This document shows, one piece after another, positions 45,344-55,635 of a stretch of 64,000 bases of DNA. Under the pieces are notes generated by a model. The model was not told the origin of the DNA. It did no database searches and was given only the letters and a program-made list of their open reading frames with translations. The translations under genes were made by a program, and so were the position numbers. The stretch lies in contig NZ_JACHLK010000009.1 of assembly GCF_014207955.1 (NCBI RefSeq), positions 62,001-126,000 on the forward strand, given 5' to 3'. Numbering within the stretch: position 1 is the stretch's first letter; the number at the start of each line of letters is the position of its first letter. The stretch is from Acidovorax soli. Lineage in GTDB: Bacteria > Pseudomonadota > Gammaproteobacteria > Burkholderiales > Burkholderiaceae_C.

Positions 45344-46342
45344 CTACAGATGCCCCCAATAGATCAAGGCATCGCGCTCCTCCACCGACAAGGACACCGT
45401 CGCCCCCACGGGCAGCAGCACCTTGGTCTCCACGTGGCCGAACGGCAGGTTGGTGAGCACCGGGGCCTTGATCTGCGTACGCAGCCAGTCCACCACCGAC
45501 TGCAGCTTGTAGCCCTTGTCGTGCGGCACCAGCTTGTACTGGTTGAACTGGCCCAGCACCACGGCCTTTTGCTGCGCCAGCACGCCGGCGTGCAGCAACT
45601 GGGTCAGCAGGCGCTCGATGCGGTAGGGGTGCTCGTTCACGTCTTCGAGGAACAGGATGCCACCCTTCACGCTGGGCAGGTAGGGCGTACCCACCAGTGA
45701 CGCCAGCACGGCCAGGTTGCCGCCCCAGAGCTGGGCGCTCTTCACGTAGATGTCGGGCACGGCCGGCTTGCCCGTGGTGGCGTCGGGCTTTTCACGGTGC
45801 ATGCGCCAGCCCGTGCCTTCGCCGTGGCCGGTGAGCAGGTCATCGAAGCAGGCCTCCATGATGTCGTCGGGCTCGCCCGCCACGCCAAAGTCGGCGCCCA
45901 GGGCCGGGCCGGACCAACTGATCGCACCGGTCTGCGCCAGCAGCGCGTTCTGGAAGGCCGTGAAATCGCTCAGGCCGACGAACTTCATGCCCTGGCCGAT
46001 GGCCTTGGCCACCGCCTTGTAGCGGATGCCCGGCAGGATGCGCGACAGCCCATAGCCACCGCGCGAGATCAGCGCCACATCGGCGCCGCTGGCCGCCGCG
46101 CGGTGGATGGCGGCCAGGCGCGTGGCATCGTCGCCGGCAAAGCGGGTGTGGCTGGCCAGGGCATCCACATCCACCTCGACCTCGTGGCCCAGGGCCTTCA
46201 GGCGGGCAATGCCGCGCTTGAAGGCCGCCTTGTCGCGCACCGCGCTCGACGGCGAATAGATGTAGATGTGCTTGGGACCATGGTCATGGCCGCAATCGCC
46301 ATGGTGGTCGTGATGATGGTGGTGGTCGTGATCGTTGTGCAA
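45344..46342 (-). CDS. LD-carboxypeptidase (S66 family) with His-rich N-terminus
   Basis: About 332 residues from a TTG at 46342, the most plausible start; a longer ATG-less extension reaches 46474 and overlaps the TadA gene. The nucleophile Ser is in KFVGLSDFTAFQNALL, the Glu in LEDVNEHPYRIERLL and the His in NLPFGHVETKVLLP, as in LdcA enzymes that trim peptidoglycan tetrapeptides. The first 24 residues are a dense histidine run (HDHHHHHDHHGDCGHDHG), likely a metal-binding tail. The start is uncertain. Confidence 0.85.
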   Translation of the reverse strand: MHNDHDHHHHHDHHGDCGHDHGPKHIYIYSPSSAVRDKAAFKRGIARLKALGHEVEVDVDALASHTRFAGDDATRLAAIHRAAASGADVALISRGGYGLSRILPGIRYKAVAKAIGQGMKFVGLSDFTAFQNALLAQTGAISWSGPALGADFGVAGEPDDIMEACFDDLLTGHGEGTGWRMHREKPDATTGKPAVPDIYVKSAQLWGGNLAVLASLVGTPYLPSVKGGILFLEDVNEHPYRIERLLTQLLHAGVLAQQKAVVLGQFNQYKLVPHDKGYKLQSVVDWLRTQIKAPVLTNLPFGHVETKVLLPVGATVSLSVEERDALIYWGHL

Positions 46343-46427
46343 AGCGTTCAGGCGCCGGTGCGGGCCTGCTCCGAATAGGGATGCGGTGCCGCTGGCGGGC
46401 CGCGAAAAAGGCGGCGCTGGCGTGCGG

Positions 46428-47861
<1,434 letters not shown>

Positions 47862-48125
47862 TCACTTCTCTGCCTCGCCCATGGCCTGGGCCCGCTGCTT
47901 GGCAATTTCGTCGAGCTGCTGTTGCACTTGCTGCTGTACCTGCTGGCTCTGCTGCTGCACATTGCCCGTGGGGTTGATCACCGGCACCGAGACCCCGGTG
48001 CCCGCGATCGGGGCCTGCTGCAACGCGGCCGCGGGTGCTCGCGTGGCCGACAGCTGCTTCTTGGCCAGCAGGCCCACGATGGCCAGTACCACGACCAGCC
48101 CGACCAAACCAAACAATCCCCGCAT
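47862..48125 (-). CDS. Small single-TM protein with Gln-rich coiled coil (87 aa)
   Basis: MRGLFGLVGLVVVLAIVGLL gives one N-terminal membrane helix. The segment from about residue 55 to 78 is Gln-rich (QQQSQQVQQQVQQQL) and suits a coiled coil, ending in KQRAQAMGEAEK. There is no lipobox. It lies between tadA and lysE on the same strand. The function is unknown; similar small proteins exist near tadA in relatives, but this is from memory of layout only. Confidence 0.65.
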   Translation of the reverse strand: MRGLFGLVGLVVVLAIVGLLAKKQLSATRAPAAALQQAPIAGTGVSVPVINPTGNVQQQSQQVQQQVQQQLDEIAKQRAQAMGEAEK

Positions 48126-48186
48126 GCCCTGCCCCCGATACTGTGCAACAACACCGCACTGTAAACCGGGACGGCGGTGACGGCGC

Positions 48187-48807
48187 TCAATGCGTCATCG
48201 GCAGCGCCGCGCCCATCAGCCCAAACAGCACGCCACAGGAGCGGTTGAACTTCTTGCCCGTGCGCTGCAGCCAGGGCCGGATGCGGTGCGCCAGGCTGGC
48301 CAGGCCGAATTCCACCAGGCACTCGACGATGGCGAACGTACCCGCCATGACCACGAACTGCAGCCACAGGTCGCGCCCCGGCGTGATGAACTGCGGCAGA
48401 AAGGCGCCATAGAACAACAGCACCTTGGGGTTGGAAATGGCGGCCAGCAACCCCTGGCGAAACAGCCTGCCGCCCGTGACTGCACGCTCGCCAGCCCCCG
48501 CAGGCAATGCCTCCAACTGCATCGCCGGCGCACGCCACAGCTGAATGCCCAGCCACACCAGGTAGGCGCCGCCCACCCACTTCATCACCGTGAGCGCATG
48601 GGCCGACGACTGCAGCAGCGCCCCAATGCCCAGCATGGACAGCCCGATCAGGGCCGCGAAGCCCAGCGCCCCGCCGCCAATGGTCCACAGCGTACGCGCC
48701 CGCCCGTGCAGTGCCCCGTGGGCCAGCACCAGCAGGCTGTTGGGCCCCGGGGTCAGCGACAGGCCGATGACCGCCAGCAGATACACCAGCCAGATTTTCA
48801 ATTCCAT
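48187..48807 (-). CDS. LysE family translocator
   Basis: A 206-residue inner-membrane exporter with six hydrophobic segments. The start MELKIWLVYLLAVIGLSLTP has the conserved GPNSLLVLAHG that follows. Family members export amino acids or related metabolites. A divergent GlxA-type regulator gene lies 101 bp away, sharing a near-perfect 10-bp inverted repeat, which is the usual LysE/regulator arrangement. The substrate is unknown. Confidence 0.9.
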   Translation of the reverse strand: MELKIWLVYLLAVIGLSLTPGPNSLLVLAHGALHGRARTLWTIGGGALGFAALIGLSMLGIGALLQSSAHALTVMKWVGGAYLVWLGIQLWRAPAMQLEALPAGAGERAVTGGRLFRQGLLAAISNPKVLLFYGAFLPQFITPGRDLWLQFVVMAGTFAIVECLVEFGLASLAHRIRPWLQRTGKKFNRSCGVLFGLMGAALPMTH

Positions 48808-48868
48808 GGCAGCACCGTCTCTTGAAACATGGCCTGCAGTCTAGGTGGGCAAGGCGACCTGCACAGCA

Positions 48869-48900
48869 TCCAATTTGGCTAATATGGATACCAAATTGGA
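48869..48900. promoter_or_regulatory. Perfect inverted-repeat operator between lysE and glxA-type genes
   Basis: TCCAATTTGG (48869-48878) and CCAAATTGGA (48891-48900) are exact inverse complements separated by 12 bp, so arm centres are two helical turns apart. It ends 8 bp before the regulator ATG, which suggests autorepression and control of lysE. Confidence 0.7.
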
Positions 48901-48908
48901 CACCCCGC

Positions 48909-49916
48909 ATGCGCACCACCCTGCCCCGCCCCGATGTGCGCCTGCTGCTGGTGCCGCTGCCCGACTTCGCCCTGCTGCCCTTTGGCGCCTTCCTCGACAA
49001 GCTGCGCTTTTCGGCCGACGACGAGGACCGCAGCCGCCAGCGCTACTGCGCCTGGACCCTGCTCGGCATCGACGCGGCCCCCGTGGTCTCCAGCAGCGGC
49101 GTGCAGGTGGGCATGGACACCACGGCCGATGCGGTGGACCTCTCGGCCTTCGACTACCTGGTGGTTTTTGGCAGCCGCACGGTGCAGGCTTCGCGCGCAT
49201 ACGCCGACGCCTATGGCCCGGTATTGCGCAAGGCGGCGGCACGCGGCCTGCCGCTGGTGGCCATCGACAACGCGAGCTTTCTGCTGGCCGAGGTGGGGCT
49301 GCTCCGGGGCCACCGCGTGGCCCTGCACTGGCGCCATGTGGCCGAGTTCCGCGAGGCCTTTCCGCGCATCGCCGTGGCCAGCGAACAGATCTATTGCTTT
49401 GACCGCGACCGCATCACCTGCGCGGGCGGCACGGCCGCCATCGACATGGCGGTGGAGCTGCTCTCGCGCCACTGCGGCCGTGTGCGGGCTTTCAAGGGAC
49501 TGGCCGACATGCTGGTGGACGCACCACGCCACCAGGGGCACCAGCTGCAGTCCATGGACGGCGGCGGGCCCGACCTCACCCGCCACCTGGCGCGAGCCGT
49601 GGCGCTGATGCGCAGCGCCCTGGCCGAGGGCCTGACCGTGGCCGAGCTGGCCGAGCGCATCGGCATCGGCCGCCGGCAGCTCGACCGGCTGTTCACCGAG
49701 CACATGGGCATGAGTGCCCACGACCACTGGACGAAGATGCGCATGGAACACGCGCACTGGCGTGTGACCCACTCGCACCACAGCCTGGCAGCCATTGCCG
49801 ACGAGGTCGGTCTGGGCAATGCCAGCAGCCTGGCGCGGCTGTTCCGCCAACACTACGGCACCAGCCCCGGCGCATTGCGCGCCGGGCGGGCCAATGCCGA
49901 ATCGGAGGACGCCTAG
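48909..49916 (+). CDS. GlxA-family AraC-type regulator (DJ-1/PfpI plus HTH)
   Basis: A 335-residue regulator. The ATG at 48909 gives MRTTLPRPDVRLLLVPLPDF. Residues about 10-190 are a DJ-1/PfpI amidotransferase-like domain with YLVVFGSRTVQAS and LPLVAIDNASFLLAEVGLL; the usual nucleophile Cys is replaced by Asn or Ser, so it is probably a ligand sensor. The C-terminal double HTH includes LTVAELAERIGIGRRQLDRL and SLAAIADEVGLGNASSLARL. It is divergent from lysE and the likely binder of the operator between them. Confidence 0.9.
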   Translation: MRTTLPRPDVRLLLVPLPDFALLPFGAFLDKLRFSADDEDRSRQRYCAWTLLGIDAAPVVSSSGVQVGMDTTADAVDLSAFDYLVVFGSRTVQASRAYADAYGPVLRKAAARGLPLVAIDNASFLLAEVGLLRGHRVALHWRHVAEFREAFPRIAVASEQIYCFDRDRITCAGGTAAIDMAVELLSRHCGRVRAFKGLADMLVDAPRHQGHQLQSMDGGGPDLTRHLARAVALMRSALAEGLTVAELAERIGIGRRQLDRLFTEHMGMSAHDHWTKMRMEHAHWRVTHSHHSLAAIADEVGLGNASSLARLFRQHYGTSPGALRAGRANAESEDA

Positions 49917-49958
49917 ATTTCACAAAGGACCCGCTAGTCGATACTGGCGCGCATCAAG

Positions 49959-50063
49959 CCAGCGCTCCCGCGCAAGGGCCGCCCCGCCGCGCTGGGAGCG
50001 TCCCCCTTCCCGAATTGCGCAGCAATTCGAGAGAAGGGGGAAGGCGCGAAGCGACTCAGGGGG
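49959..50063 (-). repeat. Post-stop dispersed repeat, copy C
   Basis: Ends 7 bp from the stop codon of the binding-protein gene at 50071. It carries the CGAATTGCGCAGCAATTCG hairpin (50011-50029) between CCCCCTT and AAGGGGG arms, and matches copy A throughout in the same gene-relative orientation. Confidence 0.82.
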
Positions 50064-50070
50064 TTGACCC

Positions 50071-51219
50071 TTAATTCAGTGCCACGCGGCTGCCGTCCTT
50101 GTAGGTGTAGAGGGTGACGGCAGGCGTGGTCAGCTCGCCCTTGTTGGTAAACGCGATGTTCGCCGTCACGCCCTTGTACTCGGTTTTGGCAATGAAGGGG
50201 ATGTACACCTTGGGGTCCACCGAGTTGGCGCGCTTCATCGCATCGGCCAGCACCATGGCGGCATCGTAGGCGTAGGGGCTGTAGATCTGGAACTGGCCCG
50301 GGAACTTGGCGTCGTAGCGCTTCTTCCAGTCGGCGCCGCCCTGCATCTTGGCGACCGAGGCACCGCCGGTGGCGCAGGTCACGTTCTTGAGGGCGGGCGT
50401 CTTGCCAGCCAGCTCGGGCAGCTTTTCGGTGCACAGCGCATCGCCGCCGAAGAACTTCACGTTGCCCAGGCCCAGCTGCTCCATCTGGCGCAGCATGGGG
50501 CCGGCCTGGGCATCGAGGCCGCCGTAGAAGATGGCGTCGGGCTTCTTGTTCTTGATGGCGGTGAGGATGGCCATGAAGTCCGTGGCCTTGTCGGTGGTGA
50601 ACTCCTCGCCCACCACCGAAATGCCCTTTTGCTGTGCCGTGGCCTTGAACACCGAAGCCACGCCCTGGCCATAGGCCGTGCGGTCGTCGATGATGGCCAC
50701 GGACTTGAGCTTCAGGTGCTCGGCCGAGAAGATGGCCAGCGCAGCACCCAGGGCGCTGTCGTTGGCGATCAGGCGGTAGGTGGTCTTGTAGCCGGGCTTG
50801 GTCAGGTCGGGGTTGGTGGCGGCGGCCGTGATGTGCGGCACGCCGCACTTGTCGTACACCGCGGCAGCGGGGATAGAGGTGCCCGACTGCAGGTGGCCCA
50901 CCACGCCGGCCACCTTCTGGTCACACAGCTTCTGCGCCACGGCCGTGGCCTGGCGTGGGTCACCGGCGTCGTCTTCGGCGGCGATCTCGAACTTGATCTT
51001 CTTGCCACCGATCACCAGGTTCTGGGCGTTCAAGTCGTCCAGCGCCAGGCGCACACCGTTCTCGGTGTCCTTGCCGATGTGGGCAATGCCGCCCGACAGC
51101 GGGCCCGCGTGGGCGATCTTGACGACCTGCACCTCCTGCGCCAGGGCGGCGGTGGAAGCCAGGGCTGCGGCGGCAGCGATCAGGGACAGGGAAAAGCGCG
51201 AACGGGAAGCAAACGACAC
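50071..51219 (-). CDS. Branched-chain amino acid ABC transporter substrate-binding protein
   Basis: A 382-residue periplasmic binding protein. The GTG at 51219 behind GGAGAC is preferred; it gives a signal peptide (FASRSRFSLSLIAAAAALA) ending ALAQEV. The mature part has VVKIAHAGPLSGGIAHIGKD and a LivJ/LivK-type ligand region (GHLQSGTSIPAAAVY), with DDRTAYGQGVASVF and GGLDAQAGPMLRQM later on. No permease or ATPase genes are adjacent, so its transporter is elsewhere. It is divergent from the U32 peptidase. Confidence 0.93.
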   Translation of the reverse strand: MSFASRSRFSLSLIAAAAALASTAALAQEVQVVKIAHAGPLSGGIAHIGKDTENGVRLALDDLNAQNLVIGGKKIKFEIAAEDDAGDPRQATAVAQKLCDQKVAGVVGHLQSGTSIPAAAVYDKCGVPHITAAATNPDLTKPGYKTTYRLIANDSALGAALAIFSAEHLKLKSVAIIDDRTAYGQGVASVFKATAQQKGISVVGEEFTTDKATDFMAILTAIKNKKPDAIFYGGLDAQAGPMLRQMEQLGLGNVKFFGGDALCTEKLPELAGKTPALKNVTCATGGASVAKMQGGADWKKRYDAKFPGQFQIYSPYAYDAAMVLADAMKRANSVDPKVYIPFIAKTEYKGVTANIAFTNKGELTTPAVTLYTYKDGSRVALN

Positions 51220-51452
51220 GGACAAGTCTCCAGAATGAAAGAAAAATAAGCAGGCAATCAACCGGCAGTCCTCACGGACAGGGGATGCCCCATGGAACGG
51301 CCGTGGGCAATACCCACAGCCGGCCAAGGTGCCGGCATCCTAACCCGCCGCGGGTACACCAGACTTGCACAACAGAATTGCATACAGTATTAGTTGATCT
51401 AATTGGTGGTTCACTTCCCTCGGGAAGCCCCGCCCTGGGATAATCGAGGGCT

Positions 51453-53456
51453 ATGTCCCTCCTGCCCCACCAGCTCGAACTGCTTTCGCCTGCGCGCGAC
51501 GCAGACATCGGCATCGAAGCCATCAACCACGGTGCCGACGCCGTCTACATCGGCGGCCCGGCCTTCGGCGCGCGCGTGGGCGCGGGCAACGACATCCGCG
51601 ACCTGGAACGCCTGGTCAAGCACGCCCACCGCTTCAACAGCCGCATCTTCATCACGCTCAACACCATCCTGCGCGACGATGAACTCGAAGACGCGCGCAA
51701 GATGGCCTGGCAGGTCTACGAGGCCGGGGCCGATGCACTGATCATCCAGGACATGGGCCTGCTCGAAATCGACATGCCGCCCATCCAGCTGCATGCGAGC
51801 ACGCAGACCGACATCCGCACGCCCGAGAAGGCGCGCTTTCTGCAGGATGCGGGCCTGTCGCAGATCGTGCTGGCGCGCGAGCTCACGGTGCAGCAGATAG
51901 CAGCAGTGCACAAGGCCCTGGGCCCGGTGGATGCACCGGGGCGCGCCAACATCGAGTTCTTCATCCACGGCGCGCTGTGCGTGGCCTACAGCGGCCAGTG
52001 CAACATCAGCCATGCGCAGACCGGGCGCAGCGCCAACCGCGGCGACTGCAGCCAGGCCTGCCGCCTGCCCTACCAGGTGACCGACGCGCAGGGCCGCTTC
52101 ATCGCGCACGACAAGCACGTGCTCAGCATGAAGGACAACAACCAGAGCGACAACATGCGCGCGCTGATCGACGCCGGCGTGCGCAGCTTCAAGATCGAAG
52201 GCCGCTACAAGGACATGGGCTACGTGAAGAACATCACGGCCCACTACCGCACCATCATCGACGGGATCATGGAAGAGCGCGAGGCCTCGGGCCTGCCGCT
52301 GTCGCGCTCGTCGAGCGGGCGCACCAGCTTCACCTTCACGCCCGACCCGCTGCAGAACTTCAACCGCGAGTTCACCGACTACTTCGTCACCGGCCGCAAG
52401 CAGGACATCGGCGCCTTCGACACGCCCAAGAACCCGGGCCAGGCCATCGGCTGGGTGACCAAGGTGGGCGCCGATTTCGTGGAGCTGGAAGTGAGCAGCC
52501 CCGAGACCGTGCTGCACAACGGCGACGGCCTGTGCTACTACGACCTGCACAAGGAACTGGTGGGCATGGCCATCAACCGGGCCGAGCCCGTGTCGCCGCG
52601 CAGCACCACGCAGTGGCGCGTGTTCCCCAAAGACCCGATGGAGGGCTTCAAGGACCTGCGCAAGGGCACCGAGATCAACCGCAACCGCGACATGGACTGG
52701 GTGCGCACGCTGGACAAGAAGTCGAGCGACCGCCGCATCGGCCTGTGGGCCTACCTGTCGGAGACGCCCACCGGCTTCGCCTTGACCCTGACCGACGAAG
52801 ACGGCTTTGCCGGCGGCGCGCAGCTCGACCATGCGCACCAGCCGGCCACCGACGCCGCCAAGGCCGAAGCCAGCCTGCGCGAGCACCTCGCCCGCTTCGG
52901 CGCCACCATCTTCGCGGTGAACGATGTGGGCCTGCAGCTCTCGCAGCCCTGGTTCATCCCGGCATCGGCCGTCAACGCGCTGCGCCGCGATGCGCTGGCC
53001 GACCTGGAGGCCAACCGCGCCAAGGGCTTCCTGCGCCTGCAGCGCGCCACCCCGGTGGAGCCCCCGGCCCCCTACCCCGAGGACACGCTGAGCTTTCTGG
53101 GCAATGTGTTCAACCACAAGGCGCACGACTTCTACGTGCGCCACGGCGTGAAGGTGATCGATGCGACCTACGAGGCGCACGAGGAGGAAGGCGAAGTCAG
53201 CCTCATGATCACCAAGCACTGCGTGCGCTTTTCCATGAGCCTGTGCCCCAAGCAGGCCAAGGGCGTGACCGGCGTGCAAGGCACCATCAAGGCCGAGCCG
53301 CTGATGCTCATCAACGGCAAGGAAAAGCTGACCCTGCGCTTTGACTGCAAGCCCTGCGAGATGCACGTGGTGGGCAAGATCAAGCGCCAGGTGCTCAACC
53401 AGGCGCGCGAGACGCCGATGAGCTTCTACCGCACCCGGCCCCAGCGCACCAGTTGA
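51453..53456 (+). CDS. U32 family peptidase-like protein (RlhA/YdcP-type)
   Basis: A 667-residue protein. It starts LLPHQLELLSPARDADIGIE and has the U32 region EFFIHGALCVAYSGQCNISH followed by GDCSQACRLPYQV, which holds four conserved cysteines likely for an iron-sulfur cluster. Length and C-terminal KHCVRFSMSLCPKQ and RFDCKPCEMHVVGKI match E. coli RlhA (YdcP), needed for 23S rRNA C2501 hydroxylation, more than the shorter YegQ/TrhP. True peptidase activity is doubtful for this group. It stands alone before metY. Confidence 0.85.
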   Translation: MSLLPHQLELLSPARDADIGIEAINHGADAVYIGGPAFGARVGAGNDIRDLERLVKHAHRFNSRIFITLNTILRDDELEDARKMAWQVYEAGADALIIQDMGLLEIDMPPIQLHASTQTDIRTPEKARFLQDAGLSQIVLARELTVQQIAAVHKALGPVDAPGRANIEFFIHGALCVAYSGQCNISHAQTGRSANRGDCSQACRLPYQVTDAQGRFIAHDKHVLSMKDNNQSDNMRALIDAGVRSFKIEGRYKDMGYVKNITAHYRTIIDGIMEEREASGLPLSRSSSGRTSFTFTPDPLQNFNREFTDYFVTGRKQDIGAFDTPKNPGQAIGWVTKVGADFVELEVSSPETVLHNGDGLCYYDLHKELVGMAINRAEPVSPRSTTQWRVFPKDPMEGFKDLRKGTEINRNRDMDWVRTLDKKSSDRRIGLWAYLSETPTGFALTLTDEDGFAGGAQLDHAHQPATDAAKAEASLREHLARFGATIFAVNDVGLQLSQPWFIPASAVNALRRDALADLEANRAKGFLRLQRATPVEPPAPYPEDTLSFLGNVFNHKAHDFYVRHGVKVIDATYEAHEEEGEVSLMITKHCVRFSMSLCPKQAKGVTGVQGTIKAEPLMLINGKEKLTLRFDCKPCEMHVVGKIKRQVLNQARETPMSFYRTRPQRTS

Positions 53457-53466
53457 GCAGGCGGGC

Positions 53467-53488
53467 GCGGCCTGCCAACGCAGGCCGC
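53467..53488 (+). terminator. 9-bp perfect hairpin after the U32 gene
   Basis: GCGGCCTGC-CAAC-GCAGGCCGC starts 11 bp after the stop codon. No T-run follows, so it is at best a weak or factor-dependent terminator. Confidence 0.45.
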
Positions 53489-53606
53489 ATAAGCACATAC
53501 GAAACGATTCGATCTGCCTCTGGAGGGGCGGTGGAAGAATGGTCCGGGCGCCCCGTTGGGGTGCCTTGCCCATTCGCACCACCCCTTTCCAAGAGACAAG
53601 CCAACC

Positions 53607-54890
53607 ATGCAGATCGAAACCTTGGCCGTGCACGCCGGCTACAGCCCTGACCCAACGACAAAAGCAGTCGCCGTACCCGTCTACCAGACGGTGGCCTATG
53701 CCTTCGACAGCGCCCAGCATGGCGCCGACCTGTTCGACCTCAAGGTGCCGGGCAATATCTACACCCGCATCATGAACCCGACCAACGATGTGCTGGAAAA
53801 GCGCATCGCGGCGCTCGAAGGCGGTATTGCCGCGCTGGCCGTCGCATCGGGCATGGCCGCCATCACCTATGCCATCCAGACCATTGCCGAAGCGGGCGAC
53901 AACATCGTTTCCGCAAGCACCCTCTACGGTGGCACCTACAACCTCTTCGCCCACACCCTGCCCCAGCAGGGCATCACCACGCGCTTTGCCGACCCGCGCG
54001 ACCCGGCCAGCTTTGCGCAGCACATCGATGCGCGCACCAAGGCCATCTTCATCGAGAGCATCGGCAACCCGCTGGGCAATGTGACCGACATCGCCGCCCT
54101 GGCCAAAGTCGCCCACGACCACGGCGTGCCGCTGATCGTGGACAACACCGTGCCCACGCCCTACCTGCTGCGCCCCATCGAGCACGGGGCCGACATCGTC
54201 GTGCACTCGCTCACCAAGTACCTGGGCGGCCATGGCAACAGCGTGGGCGGCGCCATCGTGGACAGCGGCAAGTTCCCATGGGCCCAGCACAAGGAGCGCT
54301 TCCCGCGCCTGAACGAGCCCGACGTGAGCTACCACGGCGTGGTCTACACCGAGGCCCTGGGCCCCGCGGCCTTCATCGGCCGCGCCCGCGTCGTACCCCT
54401 GCGCAACACGGGCGCCGCACTGGCACCGCAGAACGCGTTTCTCATCCTGCAAGGCATCGAGACCCTGGCCCTGCGCCTGGACCGCATCTGCGACAACACC
54501 CTGGCCATTGCCGAGTACCTGCAGGCCCACCCCAAGGTCGAATGGGTGCGCTATGCCGGCCTGCCCGACCACCCGGACCATGCACTGGTCCAGCGCCAAC
54601 TGGGCGGGCGCGCCTCGGGCATCCTGAGTTTTGGTGTGAAGAACAGCGATACCGATCCACGGGCAGCGGGTGCGCGTTTTCTCGACGCGCTGCAGCTGTT
54701 CACCCGTCTGGTGAACATTGGCGATGCGAAGTCACTGGCCACACACCCCGCATCAACCACGCACCGCCAGCTCAATCCCGAGGAACTGGCCAAGGCCGGG
54801 GTGAGCGAGGGGATGGTGCGGCTGTCCGTGGGAATCGAGCACATCGACGACCTGAAGGCAGACCTGGAGCAGGCGCTGGCGAAGGTGTGA
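53607..54890 (+). CDS. metY: O-acetylhomoserine sulfhydrylase / aminocarboxypropyltransferase
   Basis: A 427-residue PLP enzyme that makes homocysteine directly from O-acetylhomoserine and sulfide. The ATG at 53607 gives [20 protein letters not shown]. The PLP lysine is K204 in [36 protein letters not shown] and the later [15 protein letters not shown] are family segments. The size suits MetY rather than MetB/MetC (about 390). It uses sulfide produced by the cys operon upstream in the window. The 150-bp gap before it contains no riboswitch that I can recognise. Confidence 0.93.
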   Translation: MQIETLAVHAGYSPDPTTKAVAVPVYQTVAYAFDSAQHGADLFDLKVPGNIYTRIMNPTNDVLEKRIAALEGGIAALAVASGMAAITYAIQTIAEAGDNIVSASTLYGGTYNLFAHTLPQQGITTRFADPRDPASFAQHIDARTKAIFIESIGNPLGNVTDIAALAKVAHDHGVPLIVDNTVPTPYLLRPIEHGADIVVHSLTKYLGGHGNSVGGAIVDSGKFPWAQHKERFPRLNEPDVSYHGVVYTEALGPAAFIGRARVVPLRNTGAALAPQNAFLILQGIETLALRLDRICDNTLAIAEYLQAHPKVEWVRYAGLPDHPDHALVQRQLGGRASGILSFGVKNSDTDPRAAGARFLDALQLFTRLVNIGDAKSLATHPASTTHRQLNPEELAKAGVSEGMVRLSVGIEHIDDLKADLEQALAKV

Positions 54891-54942
54891 TGGCGGACTG
54901 GCCTGCCGGTAGGCTGGTCAAGCAAGTTGGGACCGCCTGCCA

Positions 54943-55488
54943 TCAGGAGGCAGGTCGCCAAAGGCTAAGCAAATAGTCCTCGTTGTATATTGCTTTCCGA
55001 CTGTCAGGAAGCCTTGAGAAGGCTGTCACGCAGAAAAGACCAAATCGTCGTCGCCCCCCCGTCATCCTGGCCATGAGCCCCGCAGACCGCAGTTGGAATT
55101 TGCAGCCGCCATGGTCGCCGACCGCCAACCAGGGGATGCCCCGCACATCGCGGACAGAGGAAAGGTGCAATTTTAGAACGCTCAGCGCCTCCTGACCGCT
55201 GGGCACACGCCCATGCTGAGCGGCCCCATCCCAAGATCCACCAATCAGTTCGAAGCTGGCGGTCGTCTGCATTTCCTGTGCCCGTCGGCATTGCTGTCCA
55301 AAGGTGGGACGATCAGGAACTAAAGCGGGCTGACTGCAAGCAAAGCCCCAAGCCGCGGCCACACGATATCGGACACCCATGGGATACACCTCGCGTCTGG
55401 AGTTGACTTGCAATGCATGGACAATTATCGGCTTTTTGAGGCCGTCGGGCCAACTAAGCTGCGTCAGGTGTTGCAATTCATTCTTCAT
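54943..55488 (-). CDS. Hypothetical protein next to the orphan Rhs tip (181 aa)
   Basis: The ATG at 55488 gives MKNELQHLTQLSWPDGLKKP. An AAGGGGGG sequence touches the ATG, so spacing is poor; an internal ATG before QTTASFELIGGSWDG is an alternative. The protein is soluble with segments VHALQVNSRREVYPMGVRYR and WLAVGDHGGCKFQLRSAGL. No family is recognised. It lies 147 bp downstream of the orphan Rhs fragment, in the same direction, where a cognate immunity gene would be expected. That role is only positional inference. Confidence 0.55.
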   Translation of the reverse strand: MKNELQHLTQLSWPDGLKKPIIVHALQVNSRREVYPMGVRYRVAAAWGFACSQPALVPDRPTFGQQCRRAQEMQTTASFELIGGSWDGAAQHGRVPSGQEALSVLKLHLSSVRDVRGIPWLAVGDHGGCKFQLRSAGLMARMTGGRRRFGLFCVTAFSRLPDSRKAIYNEDYLLSLWRPAS

Positions 55489-55635
55489 CCCCCCTTATTC
55501 ATCAAGCGCCCCCTCAAACCACCTTCGCACGCCAGTCAAATACCCTTACCAAAATCACCAAATATCAAAAAAAGAAATACCACAATTAAAACAATGACGC
55601 TTAAGATCAAAAATCTCACATGCCTCATTTTATTC

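Noticed and set aside
53457..53606. Possible SAM- or SAH-type riboswitch before metY
   Set aside because: GC-rich hairpins are present (including GGCGCCCC/GGGGTGCC), but I could not match the conserved cores of any known class.
51411..54599. Open frame of over 1000 codons on the minus strand across the U32 and metY genes
   Set aside because: It spans two clear plus-strand genes and the gap between them, which no real gene should do, and its translation has no domain signature.
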